From positions 1,550,001-1,614,000 of the forward strand of contig NOKP01000003.1 in the NCBI GenBank assembly GCA_002682825.1: a stretch of DNA of 64,000 bases, read 5' to 3'. A program made the translations under genes and the position numbers. Below, piece by piece: positions 10,606-23,490 of this stretch. Position 1 is the first letter of the stretch, and every line of letters begins with the position of its first letter. The stretch is from Neonectria sp. B-13 (lineage: Eukaryota > Ascomycota > Sordariomycetes > Hypocreales > Nectriaceae). The notes under the pieces are model-generated. The model was not told where the DNA came from. It searched no databases and saw only the letters and a program-made list of their open reading frames with translations.

Positions 10606-11787
10606 ATGGCCCTGCCGCTTGTTCTGCCGGTCCGCCGCTCACTTCCCCTTCTTAAGCTCGCCAGATCCCCAGCGCTTGCGCGTTCATTCCTCCCGCACCG
10701 CCACGTCACCAGCTACTACACGCAGCACATCGCTCCGCTGTCCACCATGGCTCCCGTACCCTCCACCATGAAGGCCGTCCAGATCTCGCAGAATGGCGGG
10801 GTCGAGGTCCTCGAGTACAAGGACATCCCCGCGCCGACGGTCGGCGACGGCCAGATCCTCGTCCGCAACCACTACGCCGGCCTCAACTACATCGACACCT
10901 ACTTCCGCTCCGGCCTGTACAAGGTGCCGCAGTTCCCGCAGACTCTGGGCCGTGAGGGCGCCGGCGAGGTCGTCGCCGTCCACTCGTCCGTGTCCAGCAT
11001 CCCCGTCGGCGCGCGCGTCGTCTTCATGGGCAGCTACGGCACCTACGCCGAGTACAGCGCCGTCGCCGCCTCCGACGCCATCATCATCCCCGACTCCGTC
11101 TCCACCGACAAGGCCGCCGCCGCGTACCTGCAGGGCCTTACTGCCTGGACCTTCGTCCGCGAGGCGGGCGAGGTCAAGGCTGGCCAGTGGGCGCTCGTCC
11201 ACGCTGCGGCTGGCGGTGTTGGCGGCCTGCTCGTGCAGATGCTGCGGGTTGTGGGGGCCAAGACCATCGGCACGGCGAGCTCGGAGGAGAAGTGCGCATT
11301 GGCACGCAAGAATGGCGCCGAGTGGACCATCCTCTCCTCCGACGATGTGGTTGCCAAGGTGAAGGAGATCACCGAAGGCCATGGTGTGGACGTCATCTTT
11401 GATGGCGTGGGCAAGACCACATTTGACGCCGATATCGAGATGATTGCCCGCAAGGGCCAGATCGTGTCCTTTGGAAACGCTGTAAGCTCTCACAAGACGT
11501 TCCACTAAGCTGCAAGATTTACTAATGGATCGTAGTCCGGCGCGGTGCCTCCCGTCAACATTCTCCGCCTAACCCCCAAGTGCATCAAGCTGATGCGACC
11601 TGTCGTGGGTGGATATCTTGCCGATCGGGCCAGCCTAGAAAAGTACAGCAACGAGCTCTTCGAAATGGTCGCTTCCGGAAAGCTGGACATTCTGATCCAC
11701 GACGTGTACCCCCTAAAGGAGGTGGCAAGGGCGCATCAAGACATTGAGAGCAGGAAGACGAAGGGCAAGTTGCTCATAAAATTGTAA
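10606..11787 (+). CDS. NADPH:quinone oxidoreductase, zeta-crystallin type
   Basis: Two exons, 10606-11481 and 11536-11787, separated by a 54-bp intron (GTAAGC...CGTAG, branch ACTAAT), encode 375 residues. The MDR fold is clear: a GroES-like N-terminal domain with GLNYIDTYFRSGLYKVPQF (about residues 92-110), no zinc ligands as expected for quinone reductases, and the nucleotide-binding AAGGVG at about 201-206. The enzyme is expected to reduce quinones or alpha,beta-unsaturated carbonyls with NADPH. The first 47 residues are Arg/Leu-rich and lack acidic residues, like a mitochondrial presequence; a second ATG (residue 48, position 10747) starts the conserved enzyme, so dual targeting is possible. 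The gene converges on the epimerase gene, with 127 bp between stop codons. It resembles yeast Zta1. Confidence 0.9.
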
Positions 11788-11914
11788 TTAGTGTGAACTT
11801 CGCTTCTTTTCGCTACAAGTCTAAATGCCATGGATTTTTTCAATCACTGTGTCCAAAACATCTACGTATAGCTCCATCTAGATCCAAGGGGCGACGGGAT
11901 TAGTTATATCTGAA

Positions 11915-13334
<1,420 letters not shown>

Positions 13335-13713
13335 TGTGAAGTTCTTTGTTCTTGGAGGTAAAAAGTTTGTGGTGAGGGAGAGGATGGAGGTTGGTGTAGT
13401 TGCAACAGTTGCGCGCAGTGCGGGGGGTCTTGGAATGGAGGTGAGCAAGTGCGTGCGACAGGTGGAGTGGTAATTCGTAGTGGGGGAGAGAGGGGACATG
13501 AGTGGCCAGGGAGCCAAGGGGGCAGTTCGTAAGAGACGTACGAGTCCCGGTAGGGAATAGAGTGGAGGGGTGAGGGGATTTCAGCCGCCAAAGCCGTTGC
13601 TAATAAGGGACACGAGAGGGGCGTCTTGTTTTCACTTTTATTAGCTCTTACTCTATCTGACATGTGCCTTGACCATTGGTACTTTGGCACTTTGGGCTTG
13701 AGCTGAATGGCAA
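13335..13713. other. Promoter region of epimerase gene
   Basis: Pyrimidine-rich on the minus strand just upstream of ATG 13334, as usual for highly expressed ascomycete genes. No separate gene is seen. Confidence 0.5.
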
Positions 13714-14157
13714 TCAGTCAACTAAACCGCGGCGATTCTTTTCGGGGTCATTGTCAGGAGTCGTATTGCGCATTCCATTCCTGGGGAGCCCCTCACCAAA
13801 GACAATGGGGTGACTGTTCATCTTCCCATCGCTCGGCCCGGAATCCACCTCGATAGCTCCATAAGTCACCATCCCACTCCAAGGTTGTTCTCCCTTGTGA
13901 TTTCGGAAGCTTTTAAGACTCGACAACATGGTCCACGTATGTAGCAAGTTGATCTCGGTGATGATCACCCTGAGCAGGCTTTCTTCAATTGTTGTGCTAA
14001 GTTCATCTCCTCTTGCGTACCTCCGAAATATACCCATGTATCGGACTCTTGGGCCATCGTTCCAGTCACCAGGGCATGAGTCAGCGAGTTTTGAAGCTGT
14101 CGTTCTCACAAAGTGACGCAGCTCGTCCGGCTCACAGTCGCGCCCACGCAGTCCCAA
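13714..14157 (-). CDS. Uncertain ORF / gene fragment
   Basis: A minus-strand frame of at least 147 codons ends at 13714; it stays open to about 14268 but contains no ATG in that extension. The peptide includes ELRHFVRTTASKLADSCPG and TTIEESLLRVIITEINLLHT and ends in a hydrophilic tail. No domain is recognised. The upstream frame runs into the 12-bp tandem repeat at 14266-14325, where a different frame has an ATG, so a spliced start is conceivable but not demonstrable. It could be a real orphan gene, a fragment, or chance. Confidence 0.25.
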   Translation of the reverse strand: MGLRGRDCEPDELRHFVRTTASKLADSCPGDWNDGPRVRYMGIFRRYARGDELSTTIEESLLRVIITEINLLHTWTMLSSLKSFRNHKGEQPWSGMVTYGAIEVDSGPSDGKMNSHPIVFGEGLPRNGMRNTTPDNDPEKNRRGLVD

Positions 14158-14265
14158 ACGAACCGTTGGCTTAGGTGGAGCCCCAATATTCGACGGCTCG
14201 GACCTGGTGCCAAGCTCAACAGCTGCTGGATCGTGTATGTTAGTATCGTAGAGTCTAAGTTGATC

Positions 14266-14325
14266 AAGTTACTCGGTAAGTTATTCGGAAAGTTGTTCGG
14301 TAAATTGTTCGGGGAGATATTCGGC
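14266..14325. repeat. 12-bp tandem repeat, five degenerate copies
   Basis: Five consecutive 12-bp units close to AAGTTNTTCGGT: AAGTTACTCGGT, AAGTTATTCGGA, AAGTTGTTCGGT, AAATTGTTCGGG and GAGATATTCGGC. On the minus strand one frame reads as a repeated Asn-Leu/Phe-Pro-Asn tetrapeptide. Confidence 0.85.
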
Positions 14326-16440
14326 ATTATGGTCGCGCAAACCAGGACCTGGTCCCAGTGAGATTTAAAGTGCTCAGCAGAACTCTCACTTCAGCTATTG
14401 AGCACTGGGTCTTAGGTACTATGTATAATCTCAAGCGCTCTTCGCCCTACGACTAAAGACTCTAGACTCCCTTAGATATACGGTTAGGCATAGGCTTAAT
14501 GTGTATAAACTTCAATTAACCGGTAGCATAATTATAAATAAGGCGATGTGCTTATGACGAAAGGGGGACTTGTGAGTCGTGTTCTTTCTAGGCATCAGCA
14601 TCGAACTTAGATTGGAAACGCTGTAGCGTTAGATATTTGCCTGGACATACAGGTGGAGGAAACTTAAATGGGGAGGCCAACATACTTCTATCAGTGTGCA
14701 CTGGTCTCGCTCATCAGTTCCTGTGTCAAGTCTAGCTCTGAATAGCATTTGGTGTTAAGACATGGTTCTTAATATAGCGAGTGGTGGAATTACATATATA
14801 TATATAGAAGCTGACCGCCGCATAAGTTGATCCCGTCTGGAGAGAGGTTTAACTGAACCTCTCAAGAAAATTTCCCCTACCCACTATGTCCAATTGCCTC
14901 TCTGTTCTTTCTCTCCGGTCTCTACCCAGGCAACCACCCCGGCTGGTGACCTACTTTCCACATGGAGCAGTAATATCAGCACCACATATGCACCCAAAGC
15001 TTTTCCCACTATGAAAACTGTGGTTGTAAACGACCGGCAAACCCATCTAAAATGGTAACAACAATGATCCGTGGGCTCAAGGAACATGCTAGCGCATTCC
15101 TCCTCTCTTCTCCTCCGATACCACTTTTCCCACGACTTGGTCCCGGCCCTCTGCTCAGAATCATCATCTCCCACCTCTCAGCATTCAATCATACAATTCT
15201 GTAAAATGTTCTTGTATTCTTTTGCATTCTCAAAACTCGCTAGTGGATAGGAAAGTCCTACGGCTTTATCACTTGAATTCAAATCATCTGTGGAGCGGCG
15301 GTCTTCTTCTGGTTACGGAAGACCCTGAAAAACGACCTGAACGTGACCGCGAGAAAGGGTTCCTGATGTCGAGTCTGATCTATTCAACGTGAACCGAGGG
15401 GGGACTGGAAAGTTTTGCAGCCTTGGAGTCATCAGATCGTAATTGGGCTGGGCCCAGGTGTTTCTGTTTATTTGAGAATACTGACCGAGGCTAGAGAACG
15501 TATGAACACTGTGGAATTTCGAGACTTGGGTTGTTAATGAATCTGAACTTCAATTTTTCCATTTGGCAGTGTGACAGCCCTGTCATTCCGGCGGTAGGTT
15601 GATGGAAATCATGTATCGGCGCCGTGGTCAAGAGTTTCTTATCAAGGAAGTGGTTATTGGGCATAGGAACATGCATGCTAAAAGTATCGAATCAATTGAG
15701 GCCTGATGAACGCTGCAGCTTCAGAAGTATGGCTGGTTGAGATTGGGTGTGTCCCTCACCGAAAACACAGAAAACGCCAGGCCACGTGATCACGCCCAGC
15801 CTCTTGATTTGCGCCGCCTAATCCTCGGCGCGCTTCGCGTCTTGCAGCCGCCATCACCAAAACACTCACACCAGCATCGCCCAAGATATCGCCAGAAACG
15901 GAATTCCTTTACGAAACCCCCTGGTCATTGACATTTCACTTCGGAGCCTCGAGTCCTTGATCTTCGAAGCGCTGTTCTGGCTTGGGTCGCGCATCATCCC
16001 CGTCTTGGCCCCAGCTTCGTCACGCACTGGATTCACGGAGCTCACCGTCCGCCATCATCAGCCACCACCAACATGCGCTTTGTCTGCGTGCACGCGCGCC
16101 TCGACTTTTAGCTTTCGCTGCATCTCAAGGGAGAACCGGCGCACTGAGATATTGCCTTTGTTCGCCATTTTTGGGATGAGGCGGATCATTCTCTGAGCTG
16201 TTCTCCACCTATTGTCTCTGTTATTCTCGCGCCTCGGATGCGACATCTCCAAAAGTCTTTGACAACTGCTCATCCCCTTGCTTGCGCGATCCCTTTGGGG
16301 GGATGGTCACGGCCGCCCTTTCATGACACAAAAGCGCCTGTTTCCTTTCATTCACCACTCGATCCAAATTCTCAAGTCTACTGTTCAGTCCGACTCTCAC
16401 CTTCTCACTCCATCAAACTCATTTCAGTCTCATCCTCGCA
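14326..16440. other. Intergenic, ending in SUN-gene promoter
   Basis: No gene is supported in these 2.1 kb. Open frames such as 14884-15174 (minus) lack an ATG and any motif. From about 15780 the sequence becomes GC- and CT-rich; this last 600 bp probably holds the promoter and 5' UTR of the SUN-domain gene starting at 16441. Confidence 0.5.
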
Positions 16441-19400
16441 ATGCCACCAAAATCCGTGCGACGCAGTTCGCGGCTGGGAAGCCGAGAACCAAGCCGAGAA
16501 CCAGAACCGGCAGCTCCTCGCGATAGCCCAGTCACCTTTGCGAGACCGCATCTTCCACCTTTGCGTGGTACGCCGAGCTCCCGTAGGCAATATACCTATG
16601 GCTCCGGCGTTGAACCGCCAGCGCGATCTGCCAGTCACATTCAGGGCATGGATGTCGACGATGCTGTCAATGTGGTGCTGCAAGGAGATGGCGAGGACGA
16701 CGTGTTTGTCCGACCAAGGATACCACAACGCACCACCGCTACTGAAGATCCGGAGGAGGATGAGCTGGCGCAACCCTCCAGGCAAACAAGAGCCCCTAGG
16801 CGGGGTTCTTCAAGGCGAGGTGAGTCTCATCGCTGGAAGTACTGTTGCCAACACCTAACACCCAGCAGGCGTCGCAAGCACCTCAAAACCTCCTGCGCCG
16901 ATTGTGTCAGGCAGTAACGCCGCAAGCACTCTAAAGCCTCCTGCGCCGATTGTACCGGGCAGTGACGCCGACAGCATGCGCAGCTTTAACATGGAGAGTG
17001 ACTACTATGGGGATGCGACGATAGAATCTACCCCTGGGGGCACTCCAATGCCTAAAGGCCGCCAAGCTACTCTGCAACAAGGGCGACCAACCCCTCAAAG
17101 GACAACTCAGAACCAGGCTCCTGAGGGCTCAACCGACAATGCATATAGCGAGATATATGCTCAGGCTCGTTCCGCAGCAGTTGCCAGGAGTAGACTGACC
17201 CGGCCCGGCGTGGAGCAGGCGGAGAAGACCCAACCCGAACAAGGGCAACCCCCAGATCAGCAAGACCCAGAGGAGGATCCTGGCGAGAGCGAAAATTCAG
17301 ACGAGCTGGCGTACAGGAATTCTTCCCGGGGACACGGCCGCAAAGCCAATACCCCAGCTCCTAGTCGGATGCGTCAGGTCAGCACCAGGCAACTGAGGTT
17401 TCGGAAGCCAGGATCGGTCCAAGAACCAGAAACTGGAGAAGACCTAGAGGAAGAAGGCCAGGGTGATCGACCGAGGGCGAATATACCCACTACGCAAATA
17501 ACCGAAGGCCTGTTAAATAGGAGGTCGAAGGAGCCTCAATCGACAGCGGACCAACGCCCAGAAGCTGCCGAAGGTTCGAGGGCAGCTTTGCACATCAAGA
17601 GTGGAGGCGGCCGAGGCCTGTTTGCACGAGCAGACGAGCTCAACAAGAAGAAAACCTCTTTCAACACCGACACGTATCCAGCGGACGCGTGGGAACGAGA
17701 TGCCGCAATCCAGCGCGACATCTTGGAAGCCGAAGAGCGGGTTGCTAGCGAGCGAGAGGCAACGAATATACGCGAAGCGAGGCGTCGACGGCGGGCTTGG
17801 TTCATGTCTCTGTGGCCTCTGAATTGGTTCGCCAGGCTCTTCCGGATTCGCCCACCGACGGAGAACGACGAAGAAGAAGACGACGGCACGGCTGGCCCCA
17901 CTGACTGGTGGCGTTTACTTAACCCGAAGACATACTTCCACACGTTTCTTTGGTTCATTGACACGACCATGGATCAAATTATCGATGCGATGGACAGGCT
18001 GCCGAGTATAAATGTCCGCGGCCGCATCCCTAGGCCGGGTCAGAACTTCGGAATGGTCGTCGCTGGCATTTTTGCCTTCATTGTCATGGCCCTTATCGGA
18101 CCTACTATTATTGAGATGTTGAGGACATTGAGTATCCCAGACGTTGGATCATTACCAAGCACGGATGGCATTCACTTGCCCAGCATCGGCGGCATCGCCG
18201 GAAAGATTGGCGGTTTCATTCCCTCGTTATCATGGTGGCCATTGCGGAGGTCCAGGGGCGATTTCGACGACCTCTTCGACTCAATAGGACCGGACGACAA
18301 CGCGAATGAACTTGTCAACAAGGTGTGGGAACATTACGAAAAGAGCGTCGGCTCGGTCAAGAAAGATGTCAGACTCCACCAGGCGTCTCTCCAGAAGCTG
18401 GAGATTGTGGTGCCCAAGATTGTCAGGATGGAGCTCAAGAATGGGAAGCCCGTTGTCACGCAGGAGTTCTGGCATGCGCTGCGAGATCTCATTCACGGAG
18501 ACGGCAGCTTCTTGACCGTGGAGAAGAAGGGCGGCGCCTACGAGTTTACGTCGGAGGAGCAGTGGCAGGCCATCCGGGCCCGTCTCAACAAGGACCCGAC
18601 CTACGCGTCAAAGTTGAACGCGACCGTTGCCGGCATCGAAAACCGCCTTGATGCTAAGATGTCTGGGGTTTGGGATGCCTGGGTCAAGAACAACGAGGAC
18701 AAGATTGCCGAGCTCATCGGCCCGGCCCTGGATAAGATCCAAGCTGCCGGCTCAGGGCGTGAATTCGACGAACGGCTCAAGAAGATCGTCAAGGACCAAC
18801 TCCAGGGCGGCGACCTCCAGGACGTCATCGTCACACGGCAAGAGTTCCTGCGCCATCTCCAGAACGAGTTCGCGACCCATCGCACCGAGATCCGCGCCGA
18901 GATCCAGGCGCTCCAGCCCCAGCTCGAAGAGCTCCGCGAGGAGATGCGGGCGGCGACCAGGAACCAGCCGCAGGGAATGACCAAGGACGAAGTCGCTGCG
19001 CTGGTCAAGTCTCTCGTGCTCAAGGCCGTCGGCGACCTGAACCTCGAGGCCATGGCCAAGGGCAAGATCCACTTCCACTGGGCGGCGGAGCTCAAGAACC
19101 AGATCAACTACTTCGGCATCGGCGCCGGCGCCACCATCGACGGCAAGCGGACGTCGACCACGTACGACCCCATGGACCAGGGCACCGTCGCTCCCGAGGC
19201 CTTCATCCGCGGCATCCGCGGCGTCGAGCCGTACCCGCCCATCGCCGCCCTCAGCCCCTGGGAGGACGAGGGCGACTGCTGGTGCGCCGCCCGCTCCGTC
19301 AACCACCGCGGCAACCCTCACGGCGCCACGCTCTCCGTCCAGCTCGGCCATCGCATCGTCCCGCAGCACATCGTCGTCGAGCACGTACTCCCCGGCGCCA

Positions 19401-19741
19401 CCAACGACCCGGCCGCGCGCCCGCGCCATATCGAGGTGTACGCGCACTTCGAGGACCACGTCGTGCGCGAGCGCGTCCGCGACTTCGCCGCCACCCACCT
19501 GCCCGACGCCGCCCACGACCGCGACTTCCAGGCGCCCGACTACGGCGAGGCCTTTGTCAAGATCGCCCAGTTCGTCTACGAGGGCGCCGAGCTGCACGAC
19601 GGCGTCCACGTCCACCGCCTGCACAGCGACCTCGCCACCTTGGGCGCCGCCACGGACCAGGTCGTCGTGCGCGCCGTGAGCAACTACGGCGCCGACACCC
19701 ACACGTGCTTCTACCGCGTGAGATTATTTGGGCAGCCGTAG
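16441..19741 (+). CDS. sad1: Sad1-like SUN-domain inner nuclear membrane protein
   Basis: Exons 16441-16819 and 16869-19741 (49-bp intron, branch CTAAC) encode 1083 residues. The N-terminal half is long, basic and disordered (RSSRLGSREP, many Pro/Ser/Gln), as expected for the nucleoplasmic part. A transmembrane segment lies at about 520-542 (FGMVVAGIFAFIVMALIGP), followed by a perinuclear region with predicted coiled coil (about 730-850). The C-terminal SUN domain starts near 880 (FGIGAGATIDGKRTSTTYDP) and ends at the stop with CFYRVRLFGQP. SUN proteins bind KASH proteins across the perinuclear space, linking the nucleus to the cytoskeleton and spindle pole body. Exon 2 begins with a 48-bp tandem duplication. 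The last 800 bp are markedly GC-rich compared with the 5' part. It is convergent with Dbp4. Confidence 0.9.
16874..16969 (+). repeat. 48-bp in-frame tandem duplication in SUN gene
   Basis: Two 48-bp units (16874-16921 and 16922-16969) differ at only a few positions and encode AST(S/L)KPPAPIV(S/P)GS(N/D)A twice. The first unit starts five bases after the splice acceptor at 16868. Confidence 0.9.
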
Positions 19742-20117
19742 GCGGGTCTTCTGGTTAAAGGGGGTGATGACGTGTGACGAGGCTTTACTATTGGTGTCGG
19801 TGGAGGGCGAGATATGTACCTATCGCAACGCTGGATCATGCGCTGTTTGTGGCTTTTACGAAACGTACGGATTTGCATGGCATTTGTGGGAAGCGCGGAG
19901 CTCAGGGGCTTTTGGGATTGATAGGTTTATATCACTGCATCCATGTATATGTGTCTGTTGGATAACGGTGACTGCCACAGCAAACAAAGGACTTCACGCG
20001 TGCCAGTGATGAATCGTGAGAAAAATAACCTCGTGAATTCCAGCCTCCGTCTTTTGTCTAATCCTACGCACAAGGCCACAACAAAGGGTATCGCACCTAG
20101 CCAGTCCACTCTCCCCC
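19742..20117. other. Convergent intergenic gap (3' ends of SUN gene and Dbp4 gene)
   Basis: Short gap between two stop codons; it should hold both 3' UTRs. No gene is seen. Confidence 0.6.
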
Positions 20118-22623
20118 TTAATCCAAGAGTCCCGTCGCGAGAGCCTCCAGATCCTCCAGCGTCTCGGGCTCCTGTTGCATCTCGATGACCTTGCCCTTGC
20201 CCTTCTTGGCCTTCTTGGCCTTCCGCTCCTCGTCCGAGTCGTCCTCGAACCACTTCTTGGCGCGCTTCCGCGGCGGCTCGGGCTCCGAGTCGGAGCCGGA
20301 GCCCTGTCCGGCCATGGGCAGGGAGCGCAGGAACTCGAGCGGGTCCTGATTGTCGTCGTCGTCGTCGTCGACGGTCTGCAGCATGGGCGCCGCGTCTGGG
20401 TCGATGCCCGCAAGCTCCATGGCTTCGCGGGCCTTGCGCTTGTCTCGCTTGTCGCGCTTCTTCTGCTTGGCGTGCTGCTTGTCGTCGACGTCGGCGTCGC
20501 GCACGCGGGTGGCCTCGTCCTCGACGAACTTGCGGCGGAGTTCCTCGGCGGGGCCTTCTTGGTGGAAGTCGTCCTCGTCCTGGAGCTCGTAGACTTCGTG
20601 TGCGTTGCCGTCGTCGTCGTATACCAGCTTTGTGGGGTTGCCCTTGAACTTGAGCATCTTCTTCTTCGACTTCAGTGCCTTTTCTCGTCGTTTTGAGTCG
20701 ACAATGTAAGGCTCGTTTCCTCCCATCCCATTAATGATCTTGGCTGAGCTCTCGAATGCGTTCTTGGACTCTTCGTCGAGGTCGTCGTCGTTGAGACGTC
20801 TCTTCACTGACAAGAAATCCTCCTCGTCCTCATCATCTCCATCCTTCTTCTCGTCGTCATCGCCTATAACCAGTTTCGTGTAATGGCTTGACAAGACATC
20901 CTGGTTTGTGCGCTCAAACATACGGTCGTACTTTGTTCGCACCTCGTTCTTCTTAGTCTTCTTGGGCCCATCGAGATCCCCATCCGATTCGGAGCCGCTG
21001 GACATGCCCGCGCGGGGAGCGTTCTTGATGCGCTTGATGTCTTCTCCCTTCTGAAACTTAATGTGCGGTGTTCCAGGTAGACCAAGGCTAGCTGCGAAAC
21101 CATCGAGATCGAGCTTGTTGAACTTGAAGACTTGCTTGTCTCTTTGTAAATGAATCGATCGTGTGTAACTGATGAATGCCTTTTGTCCGAGATACTTCAG
21201 ATCAGGGTTCTGGAAGCACATGCTTTGTAGCTGGTCCTTGATCGACTTCTTCTTCTTCTCCTTGACATTGACTTTCTGGATAGGAATTTTCTTCTGCTCT
21301 AGGCGCTTGAGCATTCCTGCCTCTTCATTGGGATCTAAGAAGATGACGGCTCGACCGTTGCTCTCAAATCGGGCGGTTCGGCCAACGCGATGAATATACG
21401 TGTCGGCATCTTCGGGGCAATCGGCTTGGATGACCCAATCGACGGCAGGGAAATCAATGCCTCGGGCGACGACGTCGGTGGCGAACAAACACGACTGTTT
21501 GGCAGCCGTGAATCTCGAGGTGATCTCCAGTCGGGCCAGTTGTTTTTGCCGGCCGTGAAGATGGAGTAGAGGAATACCAGGCTGGAGGTGTCGGAAGCTC
21601 TCATACACAAATCGGACCTGCTTGCCGGAACTGAGGAACACGATGATCTTGCTCTTCAGGTTTGCCTTGATGAAGCCGTAGAGAGTATCGAGCTTCTCGG
21701 TCAAGGGTGTGACGATGTAGTGCTGCTGCAGATTCGTCGGGGTCGCGGCGATGGCGGATTCGTGGACCGAGACGTATTCGGGGTCCCTGAGGCTCAGACG
21801 TGCTAGGTCGGAAACCTTTCTGCTCTGGGTGGCACTGAACATGAGTGTTTGCCGGGTTTTTGGTAGGTGCTCGATCAAGGCGTCGACTGACGACTGGAAG
21901 CCCATGTCCATGATGCGATCTGCTTCGTCCAGGACCAGGATCTGCAAGTTGTTGGCGTCGAAACCCGCCGTCTGGTCCAGGTGCTGTAGCATTCGACCAG
22001 GAGTGCAGACCAAAATGTTCATTCGGTCGAGTCGCTCAGCTTCCTCCTTCAAACTCTTGCCGCCAATAACCAGGCCAGCCGAGAAGGCATGATGGCGACC
22101 GATCTTGCGCAGAACCTCGAAGATTTGGACGGCCAACTCGCGAGTCGGGGAGATGACGAGGGCACCAAGCCCGTCGAACTCGGTCCATTGTGCTCGGTAG
22201 AGTTTCTCGAGCACAGGAACCAGGAAGGCGAGTGTCTTTCCGCTGCCCGTTTTGGCGGCTCCGAGGATGTCGTTTCCCTTCAGCGCGAGCGGGATGGCGC
22301 CGGCCTGGACGTCGGTGAGGGTCTGGAAATGCGAAGCCTCGAGTCCGGAGGCGGTCGGGACGGAGAGGGGGAGTTCGGAGAAGCTTTTGATTTCGGTGGA
22401 CTTGGGATCCTGCAAATAATCAGTGAGCAACGATGCTCATCCAAGGCATTGCCCTGATGCAACGACGCAGCGACACCCCACCAAGACTTACCAGGTCTTT
22501 GACGCGCTCCTCCAGCTTCTGGAGGTCTTCCTGCTCCCTCTTGCGCTTCTGCTGACGCTGGTCAGTGCGGTTGTTCTTCTGCGGCTTGGGCTGGCGCCCG
22601 CCGTGTCGTGCGTTGGGGGCCAT
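20118..22623 (-). CDS. DBP4: ATP-dependent RNA helicase Dbp4 (DEAD box)
   Basis: Exons 22492-22623 and 20118-22409 (82-bp intron) encode 807 residues. The DEAD-box core is complete: an upstream aromatic/Q-motif region (FSELPLS...TDVQAGAIP), motif [10 protein letters not shown] (about 95-103), SPTRELA, TPGRM, DEAD (205-208), SAT (236-238), ARGIDFP and HRVGRTAR (384-391). The extension [15 protein letters not shown] and the long acidic/basic tail ([17 protein letters not shown] and Lys-rich end) match Dbp4/Hca4. Dbp4 acts in the nucleolus in early 18S rRNA processing, releasing U14 snoRNA. The gene is head-to-head with the membrane-protein gene at 23491 and lies 2 kb from Esf1, another small-subunit biogenesis factor. 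Confidence 0.93.
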
Positions 22624-23490
22624 TCGTCCAGCGTTGAAGAAAATGTACTCGAAAAAGAATGAAATGGTTGACTTGCGATGGTCTCTTTGGCGTCGCTGGA
22701 AATTTTTTGGAGTGAGCGGCGATCTTGGACGCCGATGGCCGATGCCCCCACATTTAACTGTACATGTGGGGCGTCCATTCTACAGGCATTGACGCAGTAA
22801 CTAGGGCCATCACCGCAATCGAAGTTGTCTATGAGAATAGTGCAAACTTGCGGCTTCGTTGTCTACGATATATTTGTAAAAAAAGAAAAAACTAGCCAAC
22901 TTAAAGCGAGTTTATTGATCTAAGGGTCGGAAATGTTTAAAGCATTTTACGCCGTTGGTAGGCCACATTCGTATTGGACAAGGCACACGCTGTAGCAGGG
23001 AGCTGGGAGATATCTACAGCGCTAAAAGCATGTACGGAAATGTAGATATCAATCGTTGGCCTAGGTCCTATCTGGCTCTTATCTGAAGAAATTTACATCA
23101 ATCCCCAAGCCTTCATGCAATATGAACTCCAAGGAGCACAATTTCACGACTTTCTGGACTAGGCTGCTCGAGCACGAGGCGTTCAGGACTGGAGTCGAGG
23201 CTTAGACACACCCAAAACTCGAATCTGCCCAGGCTAGCAATTAGGCAGGCACTTCAGCTGCAGTATATGCACCCTCAACACACCCACAGCTCAGAAGACG
23301 ACTGGCTCAACTCTTTACTCTGGCGGCCTCGAAATAGGGTTGCATAGTTGCCGTGGGCTAATGTAGATGGTCTGCTGTCTCCCCGTTACACATAAAATGT
23401 CCATAAGCCCGATTTCCATCCGAAGATGGTTCTGAAGGGTTTCATTACTGTACCCAGCAACTCCATATTACCTGTTGATAGCGGACAGCC
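22624..23490. other. Divergent promoter region, Dbp4 / membrane protein
   Basis: 867 bp between two divergent start codons. No gene, repeat or clear motif was seen. It should carry the promoters of both genes. Confidence 0.55.

Noticed and set aside
10684..11505. 273-codon minus-strand ORF
   Set aside because: Antisense shadow of the quinone oxidoreductase gene caused by third-position GC bias; no motif.
14884..15174. 97-codon minus-strand ORF with a hydrophobic segment
   Set aside because: Starts at GTG, no homologue pattern, isolated in non-coding DNA.
16238..16858. 206-codon plus-strand ORF overlapping the SUN gene start
   Set aside because: Different frame from the well-supported exon 1 at 16441 and without any motif.
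18752..19702. 316-codon minus-strand ORF
   Set aside because: Antisense shadow of the GC-rich SUN-domain coding sequence.
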